Positions 35,932-46,111 of a DNA stretch of 64,000 nt are shown piece by piece. The position numbers were made by a program, and so were the translations under genes. The DNA comes from Leptodactylus fallax. Its lineage: Eukaryota; Chordata; Amphibia; Anura; Leptodactylidae. The stretch's first letter is position 1, and each line of letters opens with the position of its first letter. Location of the stretch: NCBI GenBank assembly GCA_947044405.1, contig CAMRHE010000205.1, forward strand, positions 744,001 through 808,000, in the 5' to 3' direction. Below the pieces are notes generated by a model. The model was not told the DNA's origin. It did no database searches and saw only the letters and a list, made by a program, of their open reading frames with translations.

Positions 35932-36334
35932 ACGCTAGGTTCACACCTGCGTTCGGCTTTCCGTTCTTCAAGTCTGCTTGGGGACCCGAAAAATGAAAAG
36001 CTAACCTGCTTAAGGCTGAGGCCCTACGTTGGGGAAATGCAGCTTTTTTTTGTTGCAGATCTTGCTGGGTTTTTTTGTGTCAAAGCCAAGAATGGCTACA
36101 AAATCCACTTCTGGCTTTGGCTCAAAAAAACGCAGCAAAATCTGCAACAAAAAAAGCTGCATTTCCGCAACGTGGGGCCTTAGCCTAAAAAGCGGTTACC
36201 CGCGGACCCCATAGACTATAAAGGGGCCCACTGTGGGGCCTTTTTCGGGCGGAAGCATCTCTGCATTTTTTTTAAGTGGGTTCGGGGACGGAATCCCTGA
36301 ATGTATAACGAGTGCCAGTGTGAACCTAGCCTGA
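35932..36334. repeat. TTCACAC MITE carrying a nested Harbinger-type MITE
   Basis: The ends are CTAGGTTCACACCTGCG and GCCAGTGTGAACCTAGCC. The host sequence AACCTGCTTAA / AAAGCGGTTACC is interrupted by 36014-36185. Confidence 0.85.
36014..36185. mobile_element. Harbinger-type MITE, 172 bp, TAA duplication
   Basis: The ends are GGCTGAGGCCCTACGTTG and, inverted, GGCTAAGGCCCCACGTTG. It is a near-complete foldback: GCAGCTTTTTTTTGTTGCAG mirrors CTGCAACAAAAAAAGCTGC. TAA is duplicated at 36011-36013 and 36186-36188. Three-base TWA duplications are typical of PIF/Harbinger. The uninterrupted host site is seen at about 29179-29192. Confidence 0.82.
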
Positions 36335-36442
36335 CCTGTGATGGCACACACAAAATTCAACAAATAGGACAGCACAAATGTGAACACTGTTGCAGGACCA
36401 GAAGAACAAAAAAAACTGACAGCAACAGATCCCAGAAATTAT

Positions 36443-36615
36443 GGACGTGAACTCACCCAGGGGGACTCCATTGACTATAATGGAGTTTGTCGGGTGTCTG
36501 TTTTAATACTGAACTCACCAAACAAAAAAGGTGGGCTTGGGGAACTTTTTTCGTTCGCCAATTTCTGATGGAAATTGAGATTGCGACTCCAATGCAGATG
36601 TAAGCATAGCCTGTT
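36443..36615. repeat. Diverged TTCACAC-group MITE
   Basis: GACGTGAACTCACCC, GACTATAATGGAGTTTGTCG and AATGCAGATGTAAGCATAGCC match the family layout but with many substitutions. Confidence 0.55.
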
Positions 36616-36631
36616 TTATTTATTGTAAAAA

Positions 36632-36900
36632 TGACAGAATAGAGTAATGAAAGAGTGAAGAAATCAGGCGATACCTTTTATAGGCTGAGTATATTTGATG
36701 GTAAGCTTTCGAGAGTACTAGCTCTCTTCTTCAGACATGGTGTTATACCATATACACCATATATAACACCATGTCTGAAGAAGAGAGCTAGCACTCTCGA
36801 AAGCTCACCATCAAATATACTCATTTAGCCTCTAAAAGGTATCGCCTGATTTCTTCACTCTTCCACTACTTTCTATGGCTAACACAGTACAACATTATAC
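36632..36900. mobile_element. Penelope-like element termini in inverted pair
   Basis: The two arms (36652-36747 and 36762-36861) are inverted copies containing GTCTGAAGAAGAGAGCTAG, CTCTCGAAAGCT, AAAAGGTATCGCCTGATTTC and, on the right, TTTCTATGGCTAACACAGTA. This order is what I recall at the ends of Penelope-like (Neptune-type) retroelements in frogs and fish. No reverse transcriptase or GIY-YIG frame remains. Confidence 0.65.
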
Positions 36901-37336
36901 TACTAGAATGGAATAATGTAAAGGTGTATTCAGATGTAGCTGTTGTGCTGCAGTTTCTGATAGGCAGCTTTAATGAGTGACAGTAATAATAATAGGTAAT
37001 CTGTGACATTTAGCAGTAAATCCACATAAGATTTCTGCTTTGCGATTTGTAATCTACACAATCTCGTCTGAATATGACATAGGGCAGGTTGGTGCAGTGT
37101 CTGCTCCGTGTAGCAGCCTTATTGGTAGAAGATTTATGCTGTAAAGCCTTTATTTTGGTATCTACCGCTTGTATTAACGCAATCGTAAAACTCGCATCCT
37201 TGTGTCCTGCGGTACTAGGCAGCTGGAAGCCGCAGGAGGGGTCACTGCACAGGTCAAAGGGTCTGGACCGCGCAGCCAGAAGTTTGGAAAAGTTGAGCGC
37301 CCCCCTCGGCCGCAGCGGAGCCAGTCCTCAGCTAGT

Positions 37337-37346
37337 TCTCGCGAGA
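37337..37346. promoter_or_regulatory. pura: TCTCGCGAGA motif in the PURA promoter region
   Basis: The perfect palindrome TCTCGCGAGA lies 54 bp upstream of the PURA ATG in a GC-rich tract (about 37185-37400). In vertebrates this motif is a core-promoter element of CpG-island genes bound by BANP. That it acts here is inference. The start site itself is not visible. Confidence 0.7.
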
Positions 37347-37400
37347 TCAGCGTCCTGTCTGTGGGAGTTGCAGGGAGAGGGGAAGAAGGCAGGCGGTATC

Positions 37401-38255
37401 ATGGCGGATAGAGACAGTGGTAGCGAGCAAGGAGGAGCGGCTATGAGTTCCGGTGGCAGCTCGTTACACCCTGCCTCAGGAATCGGGGGATCGGCTTTGC
37501 AGCACGAAACCCAGGAGCTGGCCTCTAAGCGAGTGGACATTCAGAACAAACGCTTCTACTTGGACGTTAAGCAAAACGCTAAGGGCCGCTTCCTAAAGAT
37601 AGCGGAGGTCGGGGCTGGAGGCAATAAGAGCCGGCTGACCCTGTCCATGTCCGTGGCGGTGGAATTCCGCGACTACCTGGGGGATTTTATCGAGCACTAC
37701 GCGCAGTTAGGACCTAGCAACCCCGACATGGCGCAGGACGAGCCCAGGCGAGCGCTCAAGAGCGAGTTCTTAGTCCGGGAGAACCGAAAGTACTACATGG
37801 ACCTAAAGGAGAACCAGAGAGGCCGCTTCCTGAGGATCCGCCAGACGGTGAACCGCGGCCCGGGCCTGGGCTCCACACAGGGTCAGACCATCGCTCTGCC
37901 AGCGCAAGGACTGATCGAGTTCCGTGATGCTCTGGCGAAGCTTATCGACGATTACGGGGTGGAGGAGGAGCCCGCCGAATTACCCGAGGGCACTTCCTTG
38001 ACTGTGGACAACAAGCGCTTCTTCTTTGATGTGGGCTCCAATAAGTACGGGGTGTTCATGCGGGTGAGCGAAGTGAAGCCCACGTACCGCAACTCCATCA
38101 CCGTCCCGTACAAAGTGTGGGCCAAATTCGGGCATACTTTCTGCAAATACGCCGAGGAGATGAAGAAGATCCAGGAGAAGCAGAGGGAAAAGCGCGCCTC
38201 CGAGCACCAGCAGCAGCAGGAGGAGGCCCACGGGGACGACGGCGACGACGATTGA
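37401..38255 (+). CDS. pura: Transcriptional activator protein Pur-alpha, intronless
   Basis: The 284-residue protein starts [12 protein letters not shown], the conserved PURA start. The frame is open upstream to 37089 with no family resemblance, so the extension is rejected. Pur-alpha binds purine-rich single-stranded DNA and RNA and works in transcription, replication and dendritic mRNA transport. Three PUR repeats are visible: I about 42-104 ([20 protein letters not shown]), II about 118-187 ([20 protein letters not shown]) and III about 195-262 ([20 protein letters not shown]). A Gln run (270-273) and an acidic end follow. Human PURA is 322 aa. The difference is mainly the N-terminal glycine tract, reduced here to short Gly/Ser text, and a shorter Gln-rich tail. 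[20 protein letters not shown] separates it from PURB and PURG. It lies about 29.5 kb downstream of ctnna1 on the same strand. Confidence 0.97.
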   Translation: MADRDSGSEQGGAAMSSGGSSLHPASGIGGSALQHETQELASKRVDIQNKRFYLDVKQNAKGRFLKIAEVGAGGNKSRLTLSMSVAVEFRDYLGDFIEHYAQLGPSNPDMAQDEPRRALKSEFLVRENRKYYMDLKENQRGRFLRIRQTVNRGPGLGSTQGQTIALPAQGLIEFRDALAKLIDDYGVEEEPAELPEGTSLTVDNKRFFFDVGSNKYGVFMRVSEVKPTYRNSITVPYKVWAKFGHTFCKYAEEMKKIQEKQREKRASEHQQQQEEAHGDDGDDD

Positions 38256-39240
38256 TAACCGTCGATGGCGATCTGTATAAAAATAAAAAATTTAAAAATA
38301 AAAATTCTAACGAGAACTGTTAATAACTCCTCGGGAGCACCGCCCACCAACCTCCACAGACTGACAGATCGTGACTTGTCACTCCCATCGCTGGATGTCG
38401 TCCACTTCCCCACCGTATAAACAGTAAGCAGCTGCTAAACAAACAGAGTAATAACATTATATATTGAACTGTGTTTCCTACTTGATGCTGATGATGATGA
38501 TGATGATGATGAGACTATACAGGATTGAGTGTTGATTTCCCTGATTAACCCAGAACTTTTCTACACCCCGCTATGATGATGGCGCCGATGAGCTCTATGA
38601 CAGACAGACAGACGCAGGTCCTTTCATGTCGCTAACATTTGACTTTAGCACAAAGAGATATTTTAGAAGACGTAAAACAAAAAAAAAAAGAGAAAATTTT
38701 TAGTTTTTGTTTTTTGTTTTTTTTCCTTTCTCATTTTTGTTACCAAATTTTTCCAGGCTGAGCTGGAGGGTCGTGGTTACCTGGCCGCCTTCTCCTCTAG
38801 GGCCGTGTACATACGAGGGCTATAGGCATGCTGTGTGTCTGAGCTTTGTCTCCATGTTATGCCGAGGTTTGTAGAGTATCAAGGTACATAGGTTATTCAA
38901 TAAAAGTGCTCTCTTTTCTACGATATGCATTGCATCTGGACCTAGAGCATAAATGGTCGGTGACGATTATGTGAACATGAAACAAATGATTAAACGAGAA
39001 CATTTTAAATGAAATTTTGTTAATTTGTGATTTTTGCCAGTTTAACGGATAATTTATTTCCCGCTTGTTCCTCTTTCTAAATGTCTGCCATGTATATATA
39101 TATATCTCTCTGTATTTATAGACTAAAGGTTTATGTATAGATGCTGAACAGTATGTTTTGTATTACACATGGAAAAAAAAAAACAAAATATATCGTTGAT
39201 GACTTTTGATGCACTTCTAAATCAATTATTAAAGAAGGTT
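38256..39240 (+). other. pura: pura 3' untranslated region (minimum extent)
   Basis: AT-rich, with long A/T runs, a (GAT)n repeat at about 38480-38510, AATAAA at 38899-38904 and ATTAAA near 39228. Mammalian PURA has a long 3'UTR, so the transcript may go further. Confidence 0.6.
38899..38904 (+). promoter_or_regulatory. pura: Candidate pura polyadenylation signal
   Basis: AATAAA in TTCAATAAAAGTGCTC, 644 bp after the stop. ATTAAA near 39228 is an alternative. Confidence 0.5.
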
Positions 39241-40117
39241 TTTAATTAGGTCCTTTTCCTTATTCTCAGAGACCCTCTTGGCTGCTTGCGTGACCTGTGC
39301 CCGCTCTGCACGATGACATATGTTGTGGTTCTTTTACTAACACTCTTTTTGCTGTGTCTTTCAGCCGCCTCCTTGTACCATCACAACACTGTTTATTTGT
39401 GTTTCCTTTGGCTAGGACGCTTGGGAGTGAATCTCTGCCCACTCAGATGCCAAGGAGAAGTAGTCGTGTCATCCATGCCAGTCATCCAGTTATTCATCAT
39501 TTTTTGCAAATGACTGTAATATAGCATTGTAGTTTATGTATTTGTTGAGCTCGTGGCCCCTTATATTGTAACTAAACCTTTGAACAACTTTCGATTTGTG
39601 ACAATAATAAATGTTGGCGAATATTGGCCTCCTTCTGTGACTTCCTGTACTGATATCCACCTTTTTTTCCTGTGTTTATTGGTAGCTGAAATCTGTACAC
39701 TGCTTCTATCTGGAGTACGGGTGCATGGACTCATGTACAGTATGACGTGACCCAGCCTCAGCTTCCCTGCATTGAATGGCGACATCTCAGACATAGTACA
39801 GTGATTCTTAGCTTCCTTAACACAGATAGATCTGCAATCTCAGTGTCTTATTTTCAGAGATCTTATCAATTGAAAACACAGGAGTGGGAGCAGCTACGTA
39901 TAAGTATCCCAATCCCAACTGTGTCTTCATAGTGCCACGCGAGAGCTGAGAATCTCTTCATCTGACACCACTCTTCTATGGTATAAATGCCTTGAGATAT
40001 AACTACTATACAAGAGCCCACCTATACACAATGAGAAACGTACAGATTTCACATAGCAATAAACAAATAGGGGAAAAGAAGTGGATTTCACATAAAGGAG
40101 ACAAAATTTGTAAATAA
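39241..40117. other. No gene recognised downstream of pura
   Basis: Short frames such as 39286-39513 lack an ATG (the first is TTG) and known domains. They could be distal 3'UTR. Confidence 0.4.
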
Positions 40118-40327
40118 TGTTGCGGAAACACAGCTTTTTTTTTGTTGCAGATTTTGCTGCCTTTTTTTGAGCCAAAGCCAGGAGTTGATTGAGCAGAAGG
40201 GAGAAGTATAAGAACTTCCGATATATTTCCCATTCTTTTTGTAGCCATTCTTGACTTTGGCTCAAAAAGCTTCAGCAAAATCTGCAACAAAAAAAGCTGC
40301 GTTTCTGCAATGTGGGGACTCTGCTTT
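40118..40327. repeat. Harbinger-type foldback MITE, second copy
   Basis: GTTGCGGAAACACAGCTTTT, TTTGTTGCAGATTTTGCTG and TTTTTGAGCCAAAGCC are mirrored by TTTGGCTCAAAAAGC, CAGCAAAATCTGCAACAA and GCTGCGTTTCTGCAATGTGG. It is related to 36014-36185 with a longer centre and eroded tips. Confidence 0.75.
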
Positions 40328-41110
40328 AAACTTTAGTCTCGATTTAAGGGAGGACCTGTCTGTTGTAAAATAACAATTGTGGAGCATCTTTTTGTTGGAG
40401 CTGTGTGTTGTGCTCACTCCAGCACTGTGTGTGCTTATTCCTCATGTCAGAGAGTTGTCGCCACGTTGTCTGATACCACCAGCACCCACTGGGTGATGTT
40501 AAACAGTGCACAGACCCCCAAAACTAACTCAGTTTTCAGTATACTCAGACGTTTCTATGAGAAATGGCAGGAACGACACAGAGGTCTAAGAAAAATGCTC
40601 CAGAATTATTATTTTCTAGGGAGTAGAATTATTTAGTAAATCAGACATGATGAGAGAGGTGACAGGAGGCATCAATTGATGGAAAAGCTATATGAGGAAG
40701 ATATACTCTGCATGGTTAAGCTTGCATTAAGACTTCATCTACAGGCCAGGGACTAGTCGAGGCATTATACACTTATTTCTAGACTGCCTCCCCCACATTA
40801 GCTGCTTTCATGCCTGTCTCCAGCACTTTCCTCTGTTGATATGCAACTCTTTAGCATCAATATAAAAACTATATACAGTGTAATTCAAGGAAATTTATCA
40901 TGAGGACAGGTTCTTCCTAGTTTAGTGTGTGCTTACCCCCATGGTGCCTATCAAAGAGTTAATACTGCAGTGAAATGTCTGACATGACTTTCAATTGTTT
41001 TATCTTATTAATTTGTAAATGTTGTTAAAAATATAAGTTTTATTTATTTGGCTCTATGGATACTTTGTGTATTGTTGTTCTCCAGGCTACGGGGCTGGTT
41101 GTATCTTCCA
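40328..41110. other. No gene seen
   Basis: Only short featureless frames. Confidence 0.45.
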
Positions 41111-41395
41111 GACCTCATCTTTAGGAGTTGTCCCATGGAGTGAAGACTGCAGGACCTTTCTCCTGCTCCACTTTCAACCTTATCATAGCCAAACTGATTG
41201 TGAATGGGACTGGTTGGTGGTTGGGAGCGGCGGAGATAGCTGAAGGACAGCATTTTACTATATCTGGCATTTGCATTGAAGTGAATGGGAGCGACAATTG
41301 CCACCAGTCTTGCCCAGTCTTCAGCTTGTGCTTAGGTTGAATGTAGAGCAGGAGAAAAGTCCTGCAGTCTTCACTCCATGAGACAACTTCTTTAA
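41111..41395. repeat. Inverted-repeat MITE
   Basis: GGAGTTGTCCCATGGAGTGA and AGACTGCAGGACCTTTCTCC at the left face GGAGAAAAGTCCTGCAGTCT and TCACTCCATGAGACAACTTC at the right. The arms are about 50 bp with few mismatches. The centre is unique. Confidence 0.8.
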
Positions 41396-43787
41396 GCCTA
41401 TTTTACAGGGGTCATGATCACCCCGATTGTTCCCGATAATTTCCCCATCTAAAAATGTCCAGTAATTGGTCGACAAACAAGTAAATGTTTGTTAGTCTTG
41501 GGTCACATCCTCTATGTGGGCATAGTCATGGCTTGTAGGGAGCACATTCCCAGGGGTTATGCTGCTGACAATAGTGAAACCCTTTGGGGTTGGGGGACAA
41601 TCGTATTAACTATCTTTCTCTGTATGATGCATGTATAGGGAAGTTAAGATCGCTAATCCACTTGCCATATGATCAGTCAGTGCTCCTTACAAGAAATCTG
41701 CCCATATAAAAGGACCCATATATCCGCTCCTCTCAATCTCTTCTATCTAGTTTCCTTTATAATATGTGCAATACACACTAGAAATATTATTGTACCTCCT
41801 ATTGTTAAATAGTCCATTTGAAAAGGTTTTTGTTTTTTTGGGGGGGGGGGGTTCATGTTTCCAAATCTTAATCACTCTAATGCTCTATTCACATGACCAA
41901 GTTGATTCTGAGCTGTGTGTTTAGTGGATTCCCATTCACTGACGGTAAACGGATCTTGAAAGCGGTGAGCGATTCAGGCAGAGTTTTTCATTTTATGGTA
42001 ATTCAAGAAGTCTTCTGGGATTTACATACTGTATGTTTTAACATGTTTAGATGTGCAATGTGAAGCAGTAAGAGTTTTTGAGCCTTTCCTGTGTTGCTGG
42101 CCTTTGTATGCAATAATGTGTCGTCCGGTGATCCACTGGTAATCATTCACATCACTAGTATGGAAGGTCTTGTCAGTGACATCACGTCATTGCATACATT
42201 TGGTAAATAGGAAAACCAGGGAACAGTTTAAGGGGTTGTCTAATTTCAGATGGGGGCATAAGGGCAGGACATGGTATACAAATTTAAAAAAAAAAAAAAA
42301 ATAGACATCTCTTATGATGGCGTTGCCTTCTCTGTGATCACTTCATGGGGGGGGGGGGGTACTCCACATGCTTATCCCTGCTAAGATTAAATGTTATGTT
42401 TATGTGTTTGCATATATCTGAAAACTATGTATGGAAAATCTTTCAATAAAAATTACCTGATTAAAAAGAATAAGCATAACTCCCTTTATTAAAGGTGCCC
42501 TTTTTCAGTACTGGCAGACTGGTTCCTGCTGTTTTTGCCTGTCTAGAGGTGTCAATCACATGAGCAATGCAGCCAATCCCTGGCATCAGCAGCCTTGTGC
42601 CATTTGCATACAGGTCATCTCTAAGGCCTGTGATTGGCTGCAGCACTGATGTGACCACAAGCTTCTGGTCCAGCTGAGGTCAGGCTGCCAGTACTGGCGG
42701 CAGGCGCTTTTAAAAAGGTTATGTTTATTTTTTCAGTATATGACATATTCTGCCTTTATATTCTCTGAAATTAGTTGTACAATTCCTTTAAGCATGCTAA
42801 AGCCTTTTTGTAAAGATAGAAAACCTCTTACCGGGTTTTATCGAAATTTACCTTAAACACCATTAACCGCCTAACTAACAATCTGAATTTTTTATTTTTT
42901 TAACACCTTTTTGTTCCACATTACCATAAAAATGTCTTTAGAGTGTTGACTGCTATCGGCCTTTTATTTTTTCTTTTCTTAAGAAATCTTGCTTTCCCCT
43001 GGTGATCACTTCTATCTATTTTGATATGTACTCTTATATCTTCGTTCTCCTCCTACTCTGGTCTACTATAAAGCTTCTACACACATGTTCAGTGGTCTCA
43101 CAATGTCTGTCTGCTCTGTTATTTGCACCAGTCCATGTACGGATCTATCAGTTGCATCTCTAACGGTGTCCTTAGCGAGAATTACCGGTAATACAACATC
43201 TTCTAGTATAGCCTCGGCTGATTCTTCTCATCCCTGACCTTGGCCCTCTGTAGCAGACACTGTTCAGTTAGGATAACCTTGGTCATTTGCTCCTGTTCAG
43301 ACATGCACATATATTATATATATATATATAAATATAGAGCTCTAACTGTTTTGTTATGATCAATTTTTATAACTTTGTGTATAGATTAATGAATTCAAAG
43401 ATATATTTATTGGGAATTGTGTGCACTTTATTTGTATACTTGTATGTATGTTTATTTTTTGCCGCACTTACGCACCTTTTTTTATGTGTATATACACAGA
43501 TACATACCGAACAGCAAGCTTCTGTATTATATGCTCCTATGATAAAGGGATCAGTCAGATCCCAGAACCTGTTTTGTGTATTTTAATAAAGTGATCCTGT
43601 ATCACCATTACTTAAAGTTTCATTCACTTCATGTGAAAACTGCCTCTTTTCTTGAGCAGTAGTGCCTTAACATTTCTCTTGGTCTTATGTTGTCCCTCTT
43701 TTTTTCTGTTTAGGATATAGATGTCTCACATAGTAGAGGAGAGCTACCGTATATGCTTTCATTTTAGGGGTGTTTGTTTAGTGGGAG
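41396..43787. other. No gene; MITE traces and simple repeats
   Basis: A GGGGTTGTCTAATTTCAG end at 42233, an A run at about 42284 and G runs near 41839 and 42347. A mirrored GCTGATGCCAGGGAT/ATTGGCTGCA-type segment occurs at 42560-42650. No exon-like frame. Confidence 0.4.
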
Positions 43788-43920
43788 CATTTGCACCCAC
43801 TAGATTCAAATGAATGGGTTTTTAAGCAATGCGTCGCTAACCTTTCCCTATCCAGTTTCCCGATATTTTAGTCGCATTCGCGGCGGACGGACTCTGGCGC
43901 AAGTGTGAACCCACCCTGAC
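43788..43920. repeat. TTCACAC-group foldback, right part
   Basis: TTCAAATGAATGGGTTTTTA, AGCAATGCGTCGCTAACC and CAAGTGTGAACCCACCCTGA match the right half of 47684-48199. Confidence 0.7.
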
Positions 43921-44546
43921 TTGATTATGGCTTCCCTTGAAAACGTAACTAAATTTTTAAACAACTTTTGATATTTTGGCTACTTTTTCCCTTGATTTTA
44001 AATTTTGATTTCTTCCCGGCTTGTATGTAACGAAGAGAATATGAGGATGGGGAAGGATCACTTCAAACTGTTATATCTCAGCCTTTATAAAACGTAGTCT
44101 AGTGATTCTGGTGACGTATTTAAAGAGGTCTGTCTAATGACACTAAGATCGTAGCTCTACCTGTATTATTTTCAGAGATATCATCCAATGAGCACATAGT
44201 CAGGATTGGGAGCAGCTGCATATAAATCTCAATCCCGACTGTGTTTTCAAAGGATGGTATCTGTGGAAATAAGACACAGAACTGTTTTAGTGTCATATGA
44301 AAGTTGAGACTCTTGTCTCTAATACGGCACTAGAATCACATGTTATAATGTCCGAGAACTGGGAAAGTGGGGAAATAATAAAGAAATGCAGGATTTCACA
44401 GAAAGGAGCCCAAACCTAATGCCAGAAAATCAAGTTTGAAGTTTAGTTACGCTTTAGAGGGAGCTTGTCAGAAAATTCATGCTGCTTGTACCATGGGAAA
44501 GCATGAAATACTGACTCTCAGACTCTGTATTATGCAGAAAGGCAGC
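43921..44546. other. No gene seen
   Basis: AGAGGGAGCTTGTCAG near 44457 resembles the terminus of the 11805 MITE family. Confidence 0.4.
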
Positions 44547-44548
44547 TA

Positions 44549-46109
44549 CAGTCATGGCCAAAAGTTTTGAGAATGACACAAATATTATATTTTCACATGA
44601 TCTGCTGCCCTCTGGTTTTTATGTGTGTTTGTCAGATGTTTTTATCACATACAGAAATAGAATTGCATTCATATTATGAGTAACAGAAGCTTATATTGAC
44701 AGTTAGAATGAGTTAATGCAGCAAGTCAATATTTGCAGTGTTGACCCTTCTTCTTCAGGACCTCTGCAATTCTCCCTGGCATGCTCTCAATCAACTTCTG
44801 GACCAAATCCTGACTGATAGCAGTCCATTCTTGCAGAATCAATGCTTTAATTTTGTCTGAATTTGTTGGTTTTTGTTTGTCCACCCGCTCTTGATGATTG
44901 ACCACAAGTTCTCAATGGGATTAAGATCTGGGGAGTTTCCAGGCCATGGACCCAAAATCTCTATGTTTTGTTCCCTGAGCCATTTAGTTATCACCTTTGC
45001 TTTATGGCAAGGTGCTCCATCATGCTGGAAAAGGCATTGTTGAGCGCCAAACTGCTCTTGGACGGTTGGGAGAAGTTGCTCTTGGAGGACATTCTGGTAC
45101 CATTCTTTATTCATGGCTGTGTTTTTAGGCAAGACTGTGAGAGAGCCGATTTCCTTGGCTGAGAAGCAACCCCACACATGAATGGTTTCAGGATGCTTTA
45201 CAGTTGGCATGAGACAAGACTGGTGGTAGCGCTCACCCTCTTCTCCAAATAAGCTGTTTTCCAGATGTTCCAAACAATCGAAAAGGGGATTCATCAGAGA
45301 AAATGACTTTACCCCAGTCCTCAGCAGTCCACTCCCTGTACCTTTTGCAGAATATCAGTCTGTCCCTGATGTTTTTTCTGGAGAGAAGTGGCTTCTTTGC
45401 TGCCCTCCTTGAGACCAGGCCTTGCTCCAAGAGTCTCCGCCTCACAGTGCGTGCAGATGCACCACACCTGCCTGCTGCCATTCCCAGCAAGCTCTGCACT
45501 GCTGGTAGCCCGATCCCGCAGCTGAAACACTTTTAAGAGACGGCCTGCCGCTTGCTGGTCTTTCTTGGGCGCCCTGGAGCCTTTTTGGCACCAATGGAAC
45601 CTCTCTCCTTGAAGTTCTTGATGATGCAATAGATTGTTGACTGAGGTGCAATCTTTCTAGCTGCAATACTCTTCCCAGTTAGGCCATTTTTGTGCAGTGC
45701 AATGATGACTGCACTTGTTTCTTTAGAGATAACCATGGTTAACAGAAGAGAAACAATGATGGAAAGCACCAGCCTCCTTTTAAAGTGTCCAGTGGTGTCA
45801 TTCTTACTTAATCATGACAGATTGATCTCCAGCCCTGTCCTCATCAACACCCACACCTGTGTTAATGGAGCAATCACTGAAACGATGTTAGGTGGTCCTT
45901 TTAAGGCAGGGCTGCAATGATGTTGAAATGTGTTTTGGGGGATAAAGTTCATTTTCTAGGCAAATATTGACTTTGCAAGTAATTGCTGTTAAGCTGATCA
46001 CTCTTTATAACATTTTGGAGTATATGCAAATTGCCATTAGAAAAACTGAAGCAGTAGACTTTGTAAAAATTAATATTTGTATCATTCTCAAAACTTTTGG
46101 CCATGACTG
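44549..46109 (-). mobile_element. Full-length Tc1/mariner element, decayed, DD35E
   Basis: Both ends read CAGTCATGGCCAAAAGTTTT inward, flanked by TA (44547-44548 and 46110-46111). The length of 1,561 bp is normal for Tc1. The transposase lies on the - strand and is broken by frameshifts. Confidence 0.92.
44726..45736 (-). pseudogene. Tc1-type transposase, several frameshifts
   Basis: It starts MVISKETSAVIIALHKNGLT and includes KKAPGRPRKTSKRQ (DNA-binding region with GRPR hook). It then shifts frame for QLRDRATSSAELA, returns for ASARTVRRRLLEQGLVSRRA and VIFSDESPFRLFG (first Asp), then shifts again for HPETIHVWGCFSAKEIGSL, LFQHDGAPCHKAKV (second Asp) and GNSPDLNPIENLW (Glu), and again before the KKKGQHCKY-type end. 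Thirty-five residues separate the second Asp and the Glu. At least three frameshifts make it dead. Confidence 0.88.
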
Positions 46110-46111
46110 TA

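Noticed and set aside
37089..37400. Open frame upstream of and in frame with PURA, which would add 104 residues
   Set aside because: The [12 protein letters not shown] start is the conserved PURA N-terminus; the upstream codons have no family similarity and lie in promoter-like GC-rich DNA.
39286..39513. 75-codon frame downstream of PURA with a hydrophobic, signal-like start
   Set aside because: It begins with TTG, has no homology I recognise and probably lies in distal 3'UTR or intergenic DNA.
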